DNA from: Chthonomonadia bacterium
Lineage (GTDB): Bacteria > Armatimonadota > HRBIN16
Length of the DNA stretch: 64,000 bases
Assembly: GCA_013314755.1 (NCBI GenBank)
Contig: JABUFA010000001.1
Span: 149,594 to 213,593, forward strand
Reading direction: 5' to 3'
The translations under genes were made by a program, and so were the position numbers. Below, one piece after another: positions 30,476 to 40,383 of the stretch; position 1 is the first letter of the stretch, and each line of letters starts with the position of its first letter. The notes under the pieces were generated by a model. It was given only the letters and a program-made list of their open reading frames with translations, was not told where the DNA came from and ran no database searches.

Positions 30476-32173
30476 CTACGTATTCTGCCTGACCGCGTTG
30501 CGGATGTCTATCAGCCGTTTCATCACGTGGTACAGGTTGCCCTGCCACCCGCGCGTGCCGAAGGCGTCGTGCAGGTCTTTGTACAGCGCGAACAGCTCGC
30601 CGTATACTGCCTGCGCCTCCGGGTTCGGCTCGTAAGCGACGTCCTTCAGTCCGCACATCGCCGCCTGCGCCTCTTCAAAGGTGGCATAGCCCCCTGCATC
30701 CCTGCCAGCTACGACCGCGCCCGCAATCGCCGCGCCCAGCGCACAGGTCTGCGAGGAACGCGCCAGACGAATGGTGCGCCCGCTGACATCCGCCAGAATC
30801 TGCATCACCAGCGGGTTCTTTTCTGCCACACCGCCGCAGGCAATCACGTCCCGAATGGCTACCCCGTACTGCTCCAGCTGGTTCATAATCACCAGCGAGC
30901 CGAAACAGGTGGCTTCAATCAGCGCGCGGTAAATCTCCTCCGGCGTGGTGTGCAGGGTCTGCCCAACCAGCAGTCCCACCAGCCGCTGGTCGCCCAGAAT
31001 GGAGCGGTTGCCGTTGTTCCAGTCCAGCGCAAGTAATCCTGACTGACCGGCTTTGAGTTGCTGGGCTTTCACCGTCAGCGCCTCGTGCGAACCCAGGTCG
31101 GGACCACCCGGCTCGATGTAGTTGACGAACCAGTTATAGATGTCGCCAAATGCACTCTGTCCCAGCTCAATGCCGAAGTATCCGGGCAGGATGGAGCCGT
31201 CCACAATCCCTGTCGTACCCGGAATATCCGCCAGCGCTTCGGTGTTGGGCACGACCATCATGTCACAGCACGAAGTGCCGATGATTTTGACCAGCGTGCC
31301 CGGCTTGATTCCTGCCCCCACGCCGCCCAGATGGGCATCAAACGCGCCTACCGCCACCGGGATACCTTCGGGCAAGCCCAGTTTTGCCGCCCATTCCGCG
31401 GTGAGGCGTCCTGCAGGATGGTCGGAGGTGTAGGCAACGTCGTACAGGCGGTCGCGCAGCTCCGCCAGCTTCGGATGCAGGGCAGAGAGGAACTCCTTAT
31501 CGGGCAGACCGCCCCACTGCGGGTTATACAACGCTTTGTGTCCCGCTGCGCACACTCCGCGCAGGATGCGCGAGGGGTGGTCGTTACCGGTGAGCACGGC
31601 AGGTATCCAGTCGGCACACTCTACCCAGGTATAAGCGGACTCGAAGACCTCGGGGTCGGTGTTCAGGCAGTGCCACACCTTCGCCCAGAACCACTCGGAC
31701 GAGTAGGAGTTTCCACACTTGGCAAGGTACTGTGGGCGCAGGCGCGCGGCGGTCTCGGTGATGGTCACCGCCTCCTGGGTGGAGGTGTGGTCTTTCCACA
31801 GCCAAGCCATCGCGTTCAGGTTGTTCTTGAAACGCTCGTGGAATGCCAGAGGCACGCCGTTTTCGTCCACGGGAAGGGGGGTGCTGCCGGTGGTGTCCAC
31901 ACCGATACCGATGATTCGCTCAGGCGCAAAGTCAGGGTTGTTGCGTCGGGCATCTTCCAGCGCGGCACGCACCGATACTTCTGCTCCCTGCAGATAGTCG
32001 GCGGGATGCTGGCGGGCGAGGTTGGGGTCGGAGCTGTCCAACAGGATACCTGCGTCGCCATGGGGATATTCGAAGACGGCTGTGCCCGCCTCATAGCCGT
32101 CCTGCACCCGCACCACCAGCGTGCGCACCGAGTTGGTTCCGTAGTCCAGTCCGATGACGTACTTGGGTTGCAT
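30476..32173 (-). CDS. araB: Ribulokinase
   Basis: YVIGLDYGTNSVRTLVV, GIGVDTTGSTPLPVDENG, VKIIGTSCCDMMV, GGVAEKNPLVMQILADVSGRTI. Confidence 0.94.
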   Translation of the reverse strand: MQPKYVIGLDYGTNSVRTLVVRVQDGYEAGTAVFEYPHGDAGILLDSSDPNLARQHPADYLQGAEVSVRAALEDARRNNPDFAPERIIGIGVDTTGSTPLPVDENGVPLAFHERFKNNLNAMAWLWKDHTSTQEAVTITETAARLRPQYLAKCGNSYSSEWFWAKVWHCLNTDPEVFESAYTWVECADWIPAVLTGNDHPSRILRGVCAAGHKALYNPQWGGLPDKEFLSALHPKLAELRDRLYDVAYTSDHPAGRLTAEWAAKLGLPEGIPVAVGAFDAHLGGVGAGIKPGTLVKIIGTSCCDMMVVPNTEALADIPGTTGIVDGSILPGYFGIELGQSAFGDIYNWFVNYIEPGGPDLGSHEALTVKAQQLKAGQSGLLALDWNNGNRSILGDQRLVGLLVGQTLHTTPEEIYRALIEATCFGSLVIMNQLEQYGVAIRDVIACGGVAEKNPLVMQILADVSGRTIRLARSSQTCALGAAIAGAVVAGRDAGGYATFEEAQAAMCGLKDVAYEPNPEAQAVYGELFALYKDLHDAFGTRGWQGNLYHVMKRLIDIRNAVRQNT

Positions 32174-32309
32174 CGTTTACCCCTCCTGACGGTCGTCGCT
32201 TCTCGTAAACCGCTTCGACAGCACAGGAGGGGTTTCCTCTGGGCAATAAACAGCCAGAACCCTCCACCACCCGCAGTAAGTATGGTATCATAGAAAAAGG
32301 AGTGGCTCT

Positions 32310-32618
32310 ATGGCTCTGCATCGTACCAGGCTGACCATATTCGCGCTCTTCTGGGCGTTGTGGGTGATGGTGTTGCCCTTTGCGCACCATCATCTCATGC
32401 GCACGCCTCGGGAGGGCACGGGTATTCACTGCGGGGGGCAGTCGTGTGCGGTGCAATGCGTAGCGTGCGTCTGGGAGTCTACCAGCACCGCAGAGGTCGA
32501 GCAGACCCCGCTTTTTATCCCCCCGCTGGAAGCTCCCGATTTTTCTGTACCTGCCTTACCCTCGGTTTGCCGTCTTCTGACGGGCGGTTCCGCTCCACGC
32601 GCCCCTCCTTTGGGATAG
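32310..32618 (+). CDS. Small His/Cys-containing membrane or exported protein, unknown function
   Basis: 102 aa; SD AAGGAG before the ATG; one N-terminal hydrophobic segment, then PFAHHHLM and CGGQSCAVQCVAC. Directly upstream of the metal-uptake genes. Confidence 0.55.
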   Translation: MALHRTRLTIFALFWALWVMVLPFAHHHLMRTPREGTGIHCGGQSCAVQCVACVWESTSTAEVEQTPLFIPPLEAPDFSVPALPSVCRLLTGGSAPRAPPLG

Positions 32619-32642
32619 GAATACCTCTTGTACAGGGCTATT

Positions 32643-32668
32643 CTACTGCTCATCACATCCAGCAGTAG
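32643..32668. promoter_or_regulatory. Perfect 8-bp inverted repeat upstream of the barrel/metal ABC genes
   Basis: CTACTGCT (32643-32650), 10-nt loop, AGCAGTAG (32661-32668). No T-tract follows. Confidence 0.45.
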
Positions 32669-32714
32669 ATAATGTGTTTCATATCACCATTAGTCAAAGG
32701 AGGTTTTCGAAACA

Positions 32715-33950
32715 ATGCGCACTTTTCTGCTGACAGTGTTGCTGTTGGCGTGCGGCGCTGTGGGTTTTGCCCTCGCGGCGCCGGATCCCGCCCTGCAGGC
32801 GGAAATAGAGGCACTCAAAACGCAAATCCAGCAGATGACCGAACGTCTGCGTGAACTGGAGCAGAAGATGGCGGAGCAGGAGGCGCAACCGCCTGCCCCT
32901 GCAGCGCCGGTCACCAACCTGCCCCAGATTAGCGTGGTGGCGAACGGCAGCGCCCTGTTCCAGGACCGCAAACGCGACGAGAACCGTAACCGCTTTGAAC
33001 AGAGCGAGATCGAAATCGCCTTCCAGAGCTTTGTGTACCCCAGCATCCGCTTCGACACCATCGTCGCTTTTGATAAGGAGAAACACTTCTCGGGTTCGGT
33101 GGAGGAGGCGTACGCCACCATCATCCAGCTGGGCAACACGCCGCTTGGGGCGCGGCTGGGGCGGATGCGCCTGCCGTTCGGGCGGGTTAACCCGATACAT
33201 CCCCATCAGCTGCTGTACAGCGACCTGCCCCTGCCGCTGGTGAACCTGCTGGGCGACCACGGCGCCATCTCGAACGGCGGCACGTTGAGCTACCTCATTC
33301 CAGCACGCAACTTGTATGCCGACCTGAGGGTGGGGCTGTTCACTCTGGAGGGCCATGCCGCTCTGGGTGTGCCACACGAACACGAGCACGAAGGCGAAGC
33401 GGAGGAGGAACATGACCCGGCGCAGTTCGGCGCGGAGGGGCAGCTGCTCAGGATGGCTCGGCTGACGCTGGCGCCCGTGATTAACCCCGATAACGAGCTG
33501 GAAATCGGGCTGTCGGGGCTGACCACAAAGGCAGTCAACGGCGACAACCTGCGCGTGCTGGGAGTGGATTTCCAGTACCGTCGGTTCTACGGCGCCGCGC
33601 AGAGGCTCCTGCTGTCGGGCGAGTGGTTCCAGCATCGGCGAGAGAGCGCAGGGCGCGGCGTCAACCGACAGGGCTACTACTTACTCGCCTCCTATAAGCC
33701 CGACCGCTACTGGGAGTACGGCGTGCGCTATGACTGGTCTCAACGAGCATACCTGCACGAGGAGGACGACGTGACCGGTGCTGACCGCGCGCTCAGTGCG
33801 ATACTCACCTATCGCCTGAACGAACAGTCCTACCTTCGCCTGCAGTGGCGTAACCTGAAGCCCGCCGATGACGACATGCGCAACGAGCTGATTTTTCAGC
33901 TGATGTTCGGCTTCGGACCGCACTCGCATCCGCTGGAGAGCACGCAATAA
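32715..33950 (+). CDS. Putative outer-membrane porin-like protein (coiled-coil N-terminus plus beta-barrel), metal-uptake associated
   Basis: Signal peptide; coiled coil LQAEIEALKTQIQQMTERLRELEQKMAEQ; alternating beta strands; His/Glu-rich loop VPHEHEHEGEAEEEHD; upstream of znuA-like gene. Confidence 0.7.
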   Translation: MRTFLLTVLLLACGAVGFALAAPDPALQAEIEALKTQIQQMTERLRELEQKMAEQEAQPPAPAAPVTNLPQISVVANGSALFQDRKRDENRNRFEQSEIEIAFQSFVYPSIRFDTIVAFDKEKHFSGSVEEAYATIIQLGNTPLGARLGRMRLPFGRVNPIHPHQLLYSDLPLPLVNLLGDHGAISNGGTLSYLIPARNLYADLRVGLFTLEGHAALGVPHEHEHEGEAEEEHDPAQFGAEGQLLRMARLTLAPVINPDNELEIGLSGLTTKAVNGDNLRVLGVDFQYRRFYGAAQRLLLSGEWFQHRRESAGRGVNRQGYYLLASYKPDRYWEYGVRYDWSQRAYLHEEDDVTGADRALSAILTYRLNEQSYLRLQWRNLKPADDDMRNELIFQLMFGFGPHSHPLESTQ

Positions 33951-33962
33951 GGAGGTTCAGCC

Positions 33963-34862
33963 ATGAGATACATTCTAATAACGCTATATGCCATGCTGGC
34001 AACGCTTCCGGCGATGGCGCAGGTGCGCGTGGTAGCCACCTTCACCGACCTCGCCGACATCACCCGCCAGATTGGTGGAAACCGTGTGCAGGTGACCGCA
34101 CTCGCTCGTCCACAGGACGACTTCCATCTGGTCACTCCTCGTCCGAGCATGGCGCTGGAGCTGTCCCGTGCCAAACTGTTCGTCCGGGTGGGGATGGACC
34201 TCGACCTGTGGGCGGATGACCTGTTGAGCGCGGCCCGAAACTCGTACATCCTGCGCGGCTCGCCGGGCTACGTGGACTGCTCGGTGCGGGTCAAGAAGCT
34301 GGAAGTGCCCACCACCCGGGTAGACCCCTCCATGGGCGACATCCACATCTACGGCAACCCGCACTATCTGTTTGACCCTGCCAACGCCAAACTCGCAGCG
34401 CAGGAGATACTGGAGGGGCTGAAGCGCGTGGACTCCGCCCATGCCGCCGAATATGAGCAACGCTACAGGGCGTTTGTCCAGCGGCTGGACGAGTACCTCA
34501 AGCGATGGCAGGAGATCATGGCGCCCTATAGAGGCAAGCCGGTGGTGGTGTACCACAAGAGCCTGCCCTACTTCCTGCAGCGGTTCGGTCTGCAGGAACT
34601 GGCAACGGTGGAGCCCAAGCCGGGCATTCCTCCTTCACCGGGCTACCTGCGCGAGGTGATTGCCCGCATGAAAAGCGCGAACTGCCGGGTTATCCTGCTG
34701 GAGCACTTCCGACCGCGGCGGTTCGCCGATGCCATCGCGCGGGAGACGGGTGCCAAGGTGGTGGTGCTGCCCGCCGCCGTGGGGGCAGAGGGTACTACCG
34801 ATTACTTCAGCATGATAGACGCGATGGTGCGTCGCGTAGCGTCTGCGCTGTCCGGTTCGTAA
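33963..34862 (+). CDS. Metal (Zn/Mn) ABC transporter substrate-binding protein, ZnuA-like
   Basis: VVATFTDLADITRQIGGNRVQVTALARPQDDFHLVTPRPSMALELSRAKLFVRVG, NPHYLFDPANAKL, VVVYHKSLPYFLQRFGL. Confidence 0.93.
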   Translation: MRYILITLYAMLATLPAMAQVRVVATFTDLADITRQIGGNRVQVTALARPQDDFHLVTPRPSMALELSRAKLFVRVGMDLDLWADDLLSAARNSYILRGSPGYVDCSVRVKKLEVPTTRVDPSMGDIHIYGNPHYLFDPANAKLAAQEILEGLKRVDSAHAAEYEQRYRAFVQRLDEYLKRWQEIMAPYRGKPVVVYHKSLPYFLQRFGLQELATVEPKPGIPPSPGYLREVIARMKSANCRVILLEHFRPRRFADAIARETGAKVVVLPAAVGAEGTTDYFSMIDAMVRRVASALSGS

Positions 34863-34913
34863 GCAACAGGCTGGGGGGCGTTCATGCCCCCAGCAACGCA
34901 TGGAGGTAACGAG

Positions 34914-35687
34914 ATGCAAACCGCACCGCTCGTACGGTTCCGGAACGCCACGCTGGGCTATGGTCGGCGGCAGGTCGTGCTGGACAACGTGAATATGGAC
35001 ATCCTGCCGGGTGACTTTTTCGGGCTGGTCGGTCCCAACGGTTCAGGGAAGACCACTCTGCTTCGTGCTATCTTGGGGATACTCAAGCCCCTCTCTGGCG
35101 AGGCGATTCGTCAGCCCGGTCTGCGTATTGGCTATGTGCCTCAGCGCGAGATGCTGGACCCGCTGTTTCCGCTGACCGCCTTGGACATCGTGCTGATGGG
35201 CAGGTATCCGCAGGTTGGAGTGCTTCGTTCGCCCGGGCGGGCGCATCGCGAGCGAGCACTGGAGTGCCTCGACCAGGTGGGGATGGCAGAGCACGCGCAC
35301 AAACTCTATCGCGACCTCTCGGGCGGACAGCGCCAGCGTGTGCTGATTGCCCGCGCCCTTGCCGTCGAGCCGAGCCTGCTGGTTCTGGATGAGCCCACCA
35401 ACGGACTGGACCTACCCACCGAGGCATCCATTTTAGACCTGATGGAGCACCTCCACCGACGGCAGGCGATGACCATCGTGCTGGTGAGCCACGTGCTGAA
35501 CGTGGTGGCGCGCTATGCCACACGAATCGGGGTGCTGATGGACGGCAGGCTGATAGCAGGCACAGCGGAAGAGATGATGCGCGAAGGGGTGCTGCGCGAG
35601 GTGTACGGCGTGGACGTATGCGTTCAGCAGATAGACCATCATTACCTGGTGACCGTTCGCGAGGCGCAGGAGGTGTGTGGGGCATGA
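34914..35687 (+). CDS. Metal ABC transporter ATP-binding protein, ZnuC-like
   Basis: GPNGSGKTTLLRAILG, GYVPQREMLDPLFPLTALDIVLMGRY, DLSGGQRQRVLIARALA, LLVLDEPTNGLD. Confidence 0.95.
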   Translation: MQTAPLVRFRNATLGYGRRQVVLDNVNMDILPGDFFGLVGPNGSGKTTLLRAILGILKPLSGEAIRQPGLRIGYVPQREMLDPLFPLTALDIVLMGRYPQVGVLRSPGRAHRERALECLDQVGMAEHAHKLYRDLSGGQRQRVLIARALAVEPSLLVLDEPTNGLDLPTEASILDLMEHLHRRQAMTIVLVSHVLNVVARYATRIGVLMDGRLIAGTAEEMMREGVLREVYGVDVCVQQIDHHYLVTVREAQEVCGA

Positions 35688-36499
35688 GCGAGTGGATAGA
35701 GACCTGGCGTTCTCCGATAGTGCAGGATGCCCTGCGTGTTGGCGTTGTGCTTGCAATAGTAGGGGGCTGTTTGGGCGTGTATGTGGTTTTGAAGCGTATC
35801 GTATTCGTGGGCGCAGCGCTGGCGCAGGTGAGCGCAGCGGGAGTGGCGCTGGCTCTGCTGGTGGGCTGGAATCCGCTGTGGAGCTCCGCTCTGTTCGCCC
35901 TGGCGGCGTCTGCCTTCTTCGCACAGTCATGGGGCGAGCGGCGCATATCGCGCGAGTCGCTTATCGGCGCGGTGTTCCTGACCTTTTCTGCGCTGACCGT
36001 TCTGCTTGCTTCTAAAGGCGCGCACGGCATGGAAGAGGTCCAGCACCTGCTGGCTGGGGACATCCTTGCCGTCGCGCCCGAAGAGGTCGTCCGTATCGCA
36101 TTGCTGGGTACGGCGGTGCTGGTGGTGTTTTTGCTGTTACGCAAGCAGTTTTTGCTGGTGGCGTTTGACGCGGAGACCGCGCAATCGCTGGGATACCGAA
36201 CACGCTGGTGGGAGTTCGCCTTCTACCTGATGCTGGGTGGGTTTATCGGGGTGGTTATTCATCTGGTCGGGCTGGTGCTTATTTTCGGTTATCTGGTCCT
36301 GCCTGCGGTTGGTGCATTGATGCTGGTTCGGCGTATGACGCTGGTGGCTGGTGTGGCGGTGGTCAACGCCCTGCTGGCAACGGTGGCGGGACTGCTGGTG
36401 TCTGTACTCTTTGACCTGCCGACCACCGCCACGATACTGGTTTTCATGAGTGCGCTGGCTGGGGTAGAATCTCTGGCAGGCATTCGGATTGCCAGATAA
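35684..36499 (+). CDS. Metal ABC transporter permease, ZnuB-like
   Basis: Overlaps the ATPase stop as ATGA; GCLGVYVVLKRIVFVGAALAQVSAAGVALALL, LLVAFDAETAQSLGYRT. Confidence 0.93.
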   Translation: MSEWIETWRSPIVQDALRVGVVLAIVGGCLGVYVVLKRIVFVGAALAQVSAAGVALALLVGWNPLWSSALFALAASAFFAQSWGERRISRESLIGAVFLTFSALTVLLASKGAHGMEEVQHLLAGDILAVAPEEVVRIALLGTAVLVVFLLLRKQFLLVAFDAETAQSLGYRTRWWEFAFYLMLGGFIGVVIHLVGLVLIFGYLVLPAVGALMLVRRMTLVAGVAVVNALLATVAGLLVSVLFDLPTTATILVFMSALAGVESLAGIRIAR

Positions 36500-36521
36500 A
36501 CTGATACCGGAGACTTGAAAA

Positions 36522-37625
36522 TTGGAAACAGCAGGGTTGCTCATCGGGGGGTTGGTATTGCTTCTTTTGGGCGGCGAGTGGCTGGTGCGAGGAGCATCGC
36601 GCCTTGCGCTGTCGCTGGGCGTTTCGCGCGTGATTATCGGGCTGAGCCTGGTGGCTTTTGGCACCAGCGCGCCAGAGATGGCGGTATCTGTGCTGTCCAG
36701 CTATAGAGGGCAATCTGGCATTGCGGTCGGCAATGTGGTTGGCAGTAACATTGTGAACGTGCTTCTGATACTGGGACTATCGGCGGTCGTGGCCCCTCTG
36801 GCGGTCAGCAAGCGCATCATTCGCATCGAGGTGCCCTTCATGATTGCCTGCTCCCTGCTGTTCCTTGCGCTGGGCTACGACGGTCTGCTTTCACGACTTG
36901 ACGGATTCATTTTGGTAGCGATTTTCCTCTCCTACATGGCGTGGATGATGCACACCGCCAAAAAGGAGTCTGATATAGAAAAGGACCTGCCCGTCGGCGA
37001 TACCGCAGCGCCGCCCTCTGCGCTGGGCTATCTGTATCTCGCAGGGCTGGTGGTTGCTGGGCTGGCGGGGCTGGTGCTGGGCTCGAACTGGCTGGTGGAG
37101 GGCGCGGTGGCTCTGGCGAGAACGATGGGCGTGAGCGAAGTTATCATTGGTTTGACGATAGTGGCGGTGGGCACGTCCCTCCCGGAGATGGCTACATCGG
37201 TCATCGCCAGCATCCGCGGGGAACGAGAGATTTCTGTCGGCAACGTAATCGGAAGCAACATCTTTAACATCCTCTCTATACTGGGCTTCAGCACGGTGGT
37301 TGCGCCTGCGGGGTTGGAAGTGCCTTCCGCGGTGGTGCGCTTCGATGCGCTGGTAATGATTGCGGTGTCGCTGGCGTGTTTGCCCATCTTCTTCAACGAT
37401 TTCGAGATTAAGCGGTGGGAAGGTGGGCTGTTCGTGGCGTATTACATTTTTTACGTGGGCTATTTGATCCTGTACGCCAGCCAGCACGATGCGCTGAACG
37501 AGTACACTTTAGCCATGCGCTGGTTCGTGCTACCGTTTGTGGCGCTAACGCTGACACTTGTGCTCTTTCTGGCATGGCGGAAGCATGTCTGGCTGCCGCG
37601 CCGAGCAGTGGACGATCAGACGTGA
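36522..37625 (+). CDS. Calcium/sodium antiporter (CaCA family)
   Basis: Duplicated signature GLSLVAFGTSAPEMAVSVLSSYRGQSGIAVGNVVGSNIVNVLLILGLSA and GLTIVAVGTSLPEMATSVIASIRGEREISVGNVIGSNIFNILSILG. Confidence 0.96.
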   Translation: METAGLLIGGLVLLLLGGEWLVRGASRLALSLGVSRVIIGLSLVAFGTSAPEMAVSVLSSYRGQSGIAVGNVVGSNIVNVLLILGLSAVVAPLAVSKRIIRIEVPFMIACSLLFLALGYDGLLSRLDGFILVAIFLSYMAWMMHTAKKESDIEKDLPVGDTAAPPSALGYLYLAGLVVAGLAGLVLGSNWLVEGAVALARTMGVSEVIIGLTIVAVGTSLPEMATSVIASIRGEREISVGNVIGSNIFNILSILGFSTVVAPAGLEVPSAVVRFDALVMIAVSLACLPIFFNDFEIKRWEGGLFVAYYIFYVGYLILYASQHDALNEYTLAMRWFVLPFVALTLTLVLFLAWRKHVWLPRRAVDDQT

Positions 37626-37651
37626 ACTGGGCGTAAAAAGGGGGGAGCGCG

Positions 37652-39067
37652 ATGCAACGGTTTGGACTCTGGCTGGACGGTAGATGGCATGAAACCGACC
37701 GCTGGATAGAGGTGCATTCACCGTACGATGGTTCGCTGGTGGGCATGGTATCCGCAGGGGACGCTGAACATCTGGCGCAGGCGGTGGAGGCGGCACGGCG
37801 GGCAATGGCGCACCCTCTGCCGGCGTATCAGCGAGCGGAGATACTCAGCCGGGCAGCGGGGCTGGTGGAACAGCGACGTGAAGATTTCGCACGCACCATT
37901 GCCCTAGAGGCTGGCAAGCCCATCAGAACAGCACGTATTGAGGTCATGCGGGCGGTCGCGACCCTGACTTTCTCGGCGATAGAGGCGCGTACCCTGACGG
38001 GAGAGGTTGTGCCGATGGAAGGGGCGTCTGCCGGGGCAGGCAAAATGGCGTTCACCGTGCGCGAGCCGATTGGCGTGGTGGGGGCGATTACTCCGTTCAA
38101 CTTCCCGCTGAATCTGGTCTGTCACAAGGTGGGTCCCGCCATCGCCGCGGGGTGCGCGGTGGTGCTCAAGCCTGCCAGTGCCACGCCCATCACCGCGCTG
38201 AAACTGGCAGAGGTATTTATGGAGGCTGACCTGCCACGCGGCTGGCTGAACGTTATCCCCGGCTCCGGCGGCGAGGTGGGCAACGCGCTGGTGGACCACC
38301 CTGATGTGCCCCTTATCTCCTTCACAGGCAGTGTGGAGGTCGGGCGGGCAATTCGGGAACGTGTACCCCACAAGAAGGTGCTGCTGGAGCTGGGCAATTC
38401 GTCGCCGCTGATTGTGCTGGAGGATGCCAACCTGGAGAGCGCAGCGCAGGCGGTAGCAACACACGGCTTCTCGCACGCGGGACAGAGCTGCATCTCCGTA
38501 CAGCGCGTGCTGGTGCACGAACCCGTCGCCGATGCCTTTGAACAGCTGGTGGTGCAGAAGGTGCAGGAGCTGGGAGTGGGCGACCCCTTAGACGAGAAGA
38601 CGCACGTGGGACCCCTGATTACCACCGCCGACCGCGACCGCGTGAAGGCATGGATTGACGAGGCGGTTTCGGCGGGGGCGCGCCTGTTGGCCGGGGGAAC
38701 GATAGAGGGGAACCTGCTCCTGCCGACGGTGCTGGCAGACGTCACGCCCGACATGAAGGTGTTCTGCAGGGAGGTTTTCGGTCCGGTGGTGGCGTTAACG
38801 CGCTTCCGCACGGTGGACGAAGCGATTGAGCTGGCAAACGCTACCGAATACGGCTTGCAGGCAGGGGTGTTCACTGCCTCCATCCATATCGCCCTCGAGA
38901 TGGCGAAACGTCTGCATTTCGGCGGCGTGCTGATTAACGAAGCGCCCACCTACCGCACCGACCAGATGCCGTACGGCGGGGTCAAAGCCAGCGGGAACAC
39001 CCGCGAGGGACCCCACTACGCCGTACGCGAGATGACGATAGAGAAGCTGGTGGTGATTCAGACATAG
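37652..39067 (+). CDS. NAD(P)-dependent aldehyde dehydrogenase family protein
   Basis: VGAITPFNFPLNLVCHKVGPAIAAGCAVVLKPAS, FTGSVEVGRAI, LLELGNSSPLIVLEDA, FSHAGQSCISVQRVLV. Confidence 0.95.
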   Translation: MQRFGLWLDGRWHETDRWIEVHSPYDGSLVGMVSAGDAEHLAQAVEAARRAMAHPLPAYQRAEILSRAAGLVEQRREDFARTIALEAGKPIRTARIEVMRAVATLTFSAIEARTLTGEVVPMEGASAGAGKMAFTVREPIGVVGAITPFNFPLNLVCHKVGPAIAAGCAVVLKPASATPITALKLAEVFMEADLPRGWLNVIPGSGGEVGNALVDHPDVPLISFTGSVEVGRAIRERVPHKKVLLELGNSSPLIVLEDANLESAAQAVATHGFSHAGQSCISVQRVLVHEPVADAFEQLVVQKVQELGVGDPLDEKTHVGPLITTADRDRVKAWIDEAVSAGARLLAGGTIEGNLLLPTVLADVTPDMKVFCREVFGPVVALTRFRTVDEAIELANATEYGLQAGVFTASIHIALEMAKRLHFGGVLINEAPTYRTDQMPYGGVKASGNTREGPHYAVREMTIEKLVVIQT

Positions 39068-39161
39068 CGTGGTGGGGACTTTGCCTGATGTCAGGGGATA
39101 GGGCAGGAACGGGTGGTGGAATACCGACAACCCTTCCTCACGCGCGCATCAGAAACATTGC

Positions 39162-39368
39162 TCAATCGCCCCGCCATTCCAGTGCCTTCTTCTGTAGCTC
39201 CATAGAGGTGTATTCATGCCGATATTCCCGGAGATCTCCTGCCCAATCCTGCCGCAGGGGCTTGCCTGTCCTGCGACTTCGCTTCTCCAGCAGAAACTGA
39301 ACGAAGTCAGTGACCTCTTGCTGCAGTTCAGGCGGAAGCTGGCGTATCATCTCCTCTAGATTTTGCAT
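39162..39368 (-). CDS. DUF2281-like small protein (putative antitoxin-type)
   Basis: MQNLEEMIRQLPPELQQEVTDFVQFLLEKRSRR followed by a variable tail. Confidence 0.65.
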   Translation of the reverse strand: MQNLEEMIRQLPPELQQEVTDFVQFLLEKRSRRTGKPLRQDWAGDLREYRHEYTSMELQKKALEWRGD

Positions 39369-39536
39369 GGCTTTCTCCTTAAAGCTCCGTGCATGCCTTG
39401 CTACGACTCTTCAGCAACGGGCCGGTTACGTTAGCGCGATGTCTTCTAGCACCAATCGCCGAAATACTTCCGGGTCGCTGAGCTTCGCGCCTCTTTGATT
39501 ATAAGCCGCCGGGCGGGGGTAAGTCAACCGCACCGG

Positions 39537-40310
39537 TTAAACCTCGAACTCCACCCGCATGCCGTCATAAGCCAGCTCGATGCCATCGGGCAGATGGGCG
39601 CTGGTGGTGGCGTGGTCGTAGTCGTGCGACAGGTGGACGAAGGCAGTGCGTCGCGGTCGCAAACGCCGTACGACCTCAATAGCCTGCTCCAGGCAGAAGT
39701 GCGTGGGGTGAGGCTCGTAGCGCACTGCGTCCAGAAACAACCATTCCAGCCCCCGCAGGCGTGCCTCGGTCTCCGGCGGGATGTAAGACACATCAGTCAC
39801 ATAGGCAAACCCGCCCACACGAAACGCCAGAATGGGCAGCTGCCCGTGATACACGCGCAGGGGTTCAATCGTCGCGCCGCACAGGTGAAGTGGTGCCTCC
39901 AGCGGATACAGGCGCAGCTGGGGCTTGCCGCCCGCCAGCTGGGTGGGCATGAACACATACGCGAACGCCCGCTGGATGGTCTCCAGCACCTCCCGCTCAG
40001 CATAGATGGGCATCTCGCACCCCTGCAATTCGTTGAAGCGACGAATATCATCCAGCCCGAACAGATGGTCGGCGTGCGCGTGGGTGTACAGCACCGCGTC
40101 CACCCGCTCCACCCCGAAACGGATGCACTGCAGGCGCAGTTCGGGCGGAGTGTCAATCAACACGTTGCCTTCGGGAAGCTCTAACAGCACGCAGGGGCGG
40201 GCGCGCTGGTTGCGTACATCCTCAGAAGTACAAACAGGGCAACGGCATCCGATCATCGGCACGCCGTGCGAAGTGCCACTGCCCAGTACCAGAACGCCTG
40301 CAACAGCCAT
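39537..40310 (-). CDS. MBL-fold metallohydrolase, PhnP-like
   Basis: LGSGTSHGVPMIGCRCPVC, NVLIDTPPELRLQ, YTHAHADHLFGLDDIRRF, HLSHDYDHA. Confidence 0.92.
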   Translation of the reverse strand: MAVAGVLVLGSGTSHGVPMIGCRCPVCTSEDVRNQRARPCVLLELPEGNVLIDTPPELRLQCIRFGVERVDAVLYTHAHADHLFGLDDIRRFNELQGCEMPIYAEREVLETIQRAFAYVFMPTQLAGGKPQLRLYPLEAPLHLCGATIEPLRVYHGQLPILAFRVGGFAYVTDVSYIPPETEARLRGLEWLFLDAVRYEPHPTHFCLEQAIEVVRRLRPRRTAFVHLSHDYDHATTSAHLPDGIELAYDGMRVEFEV

Positions 40311-40383
40311 AGCAGGAATATCTTACCCCGAAAGTCAAAAGGAAAGGAGGCACTCAAACGTTTAAGATGCAGGAGGATATCGG

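Noticed and set aside
31058-32293. 411-aa plus-strand ORF opposite araB
   Set aside because: Antisense shadow ORF; no recognised motifs.
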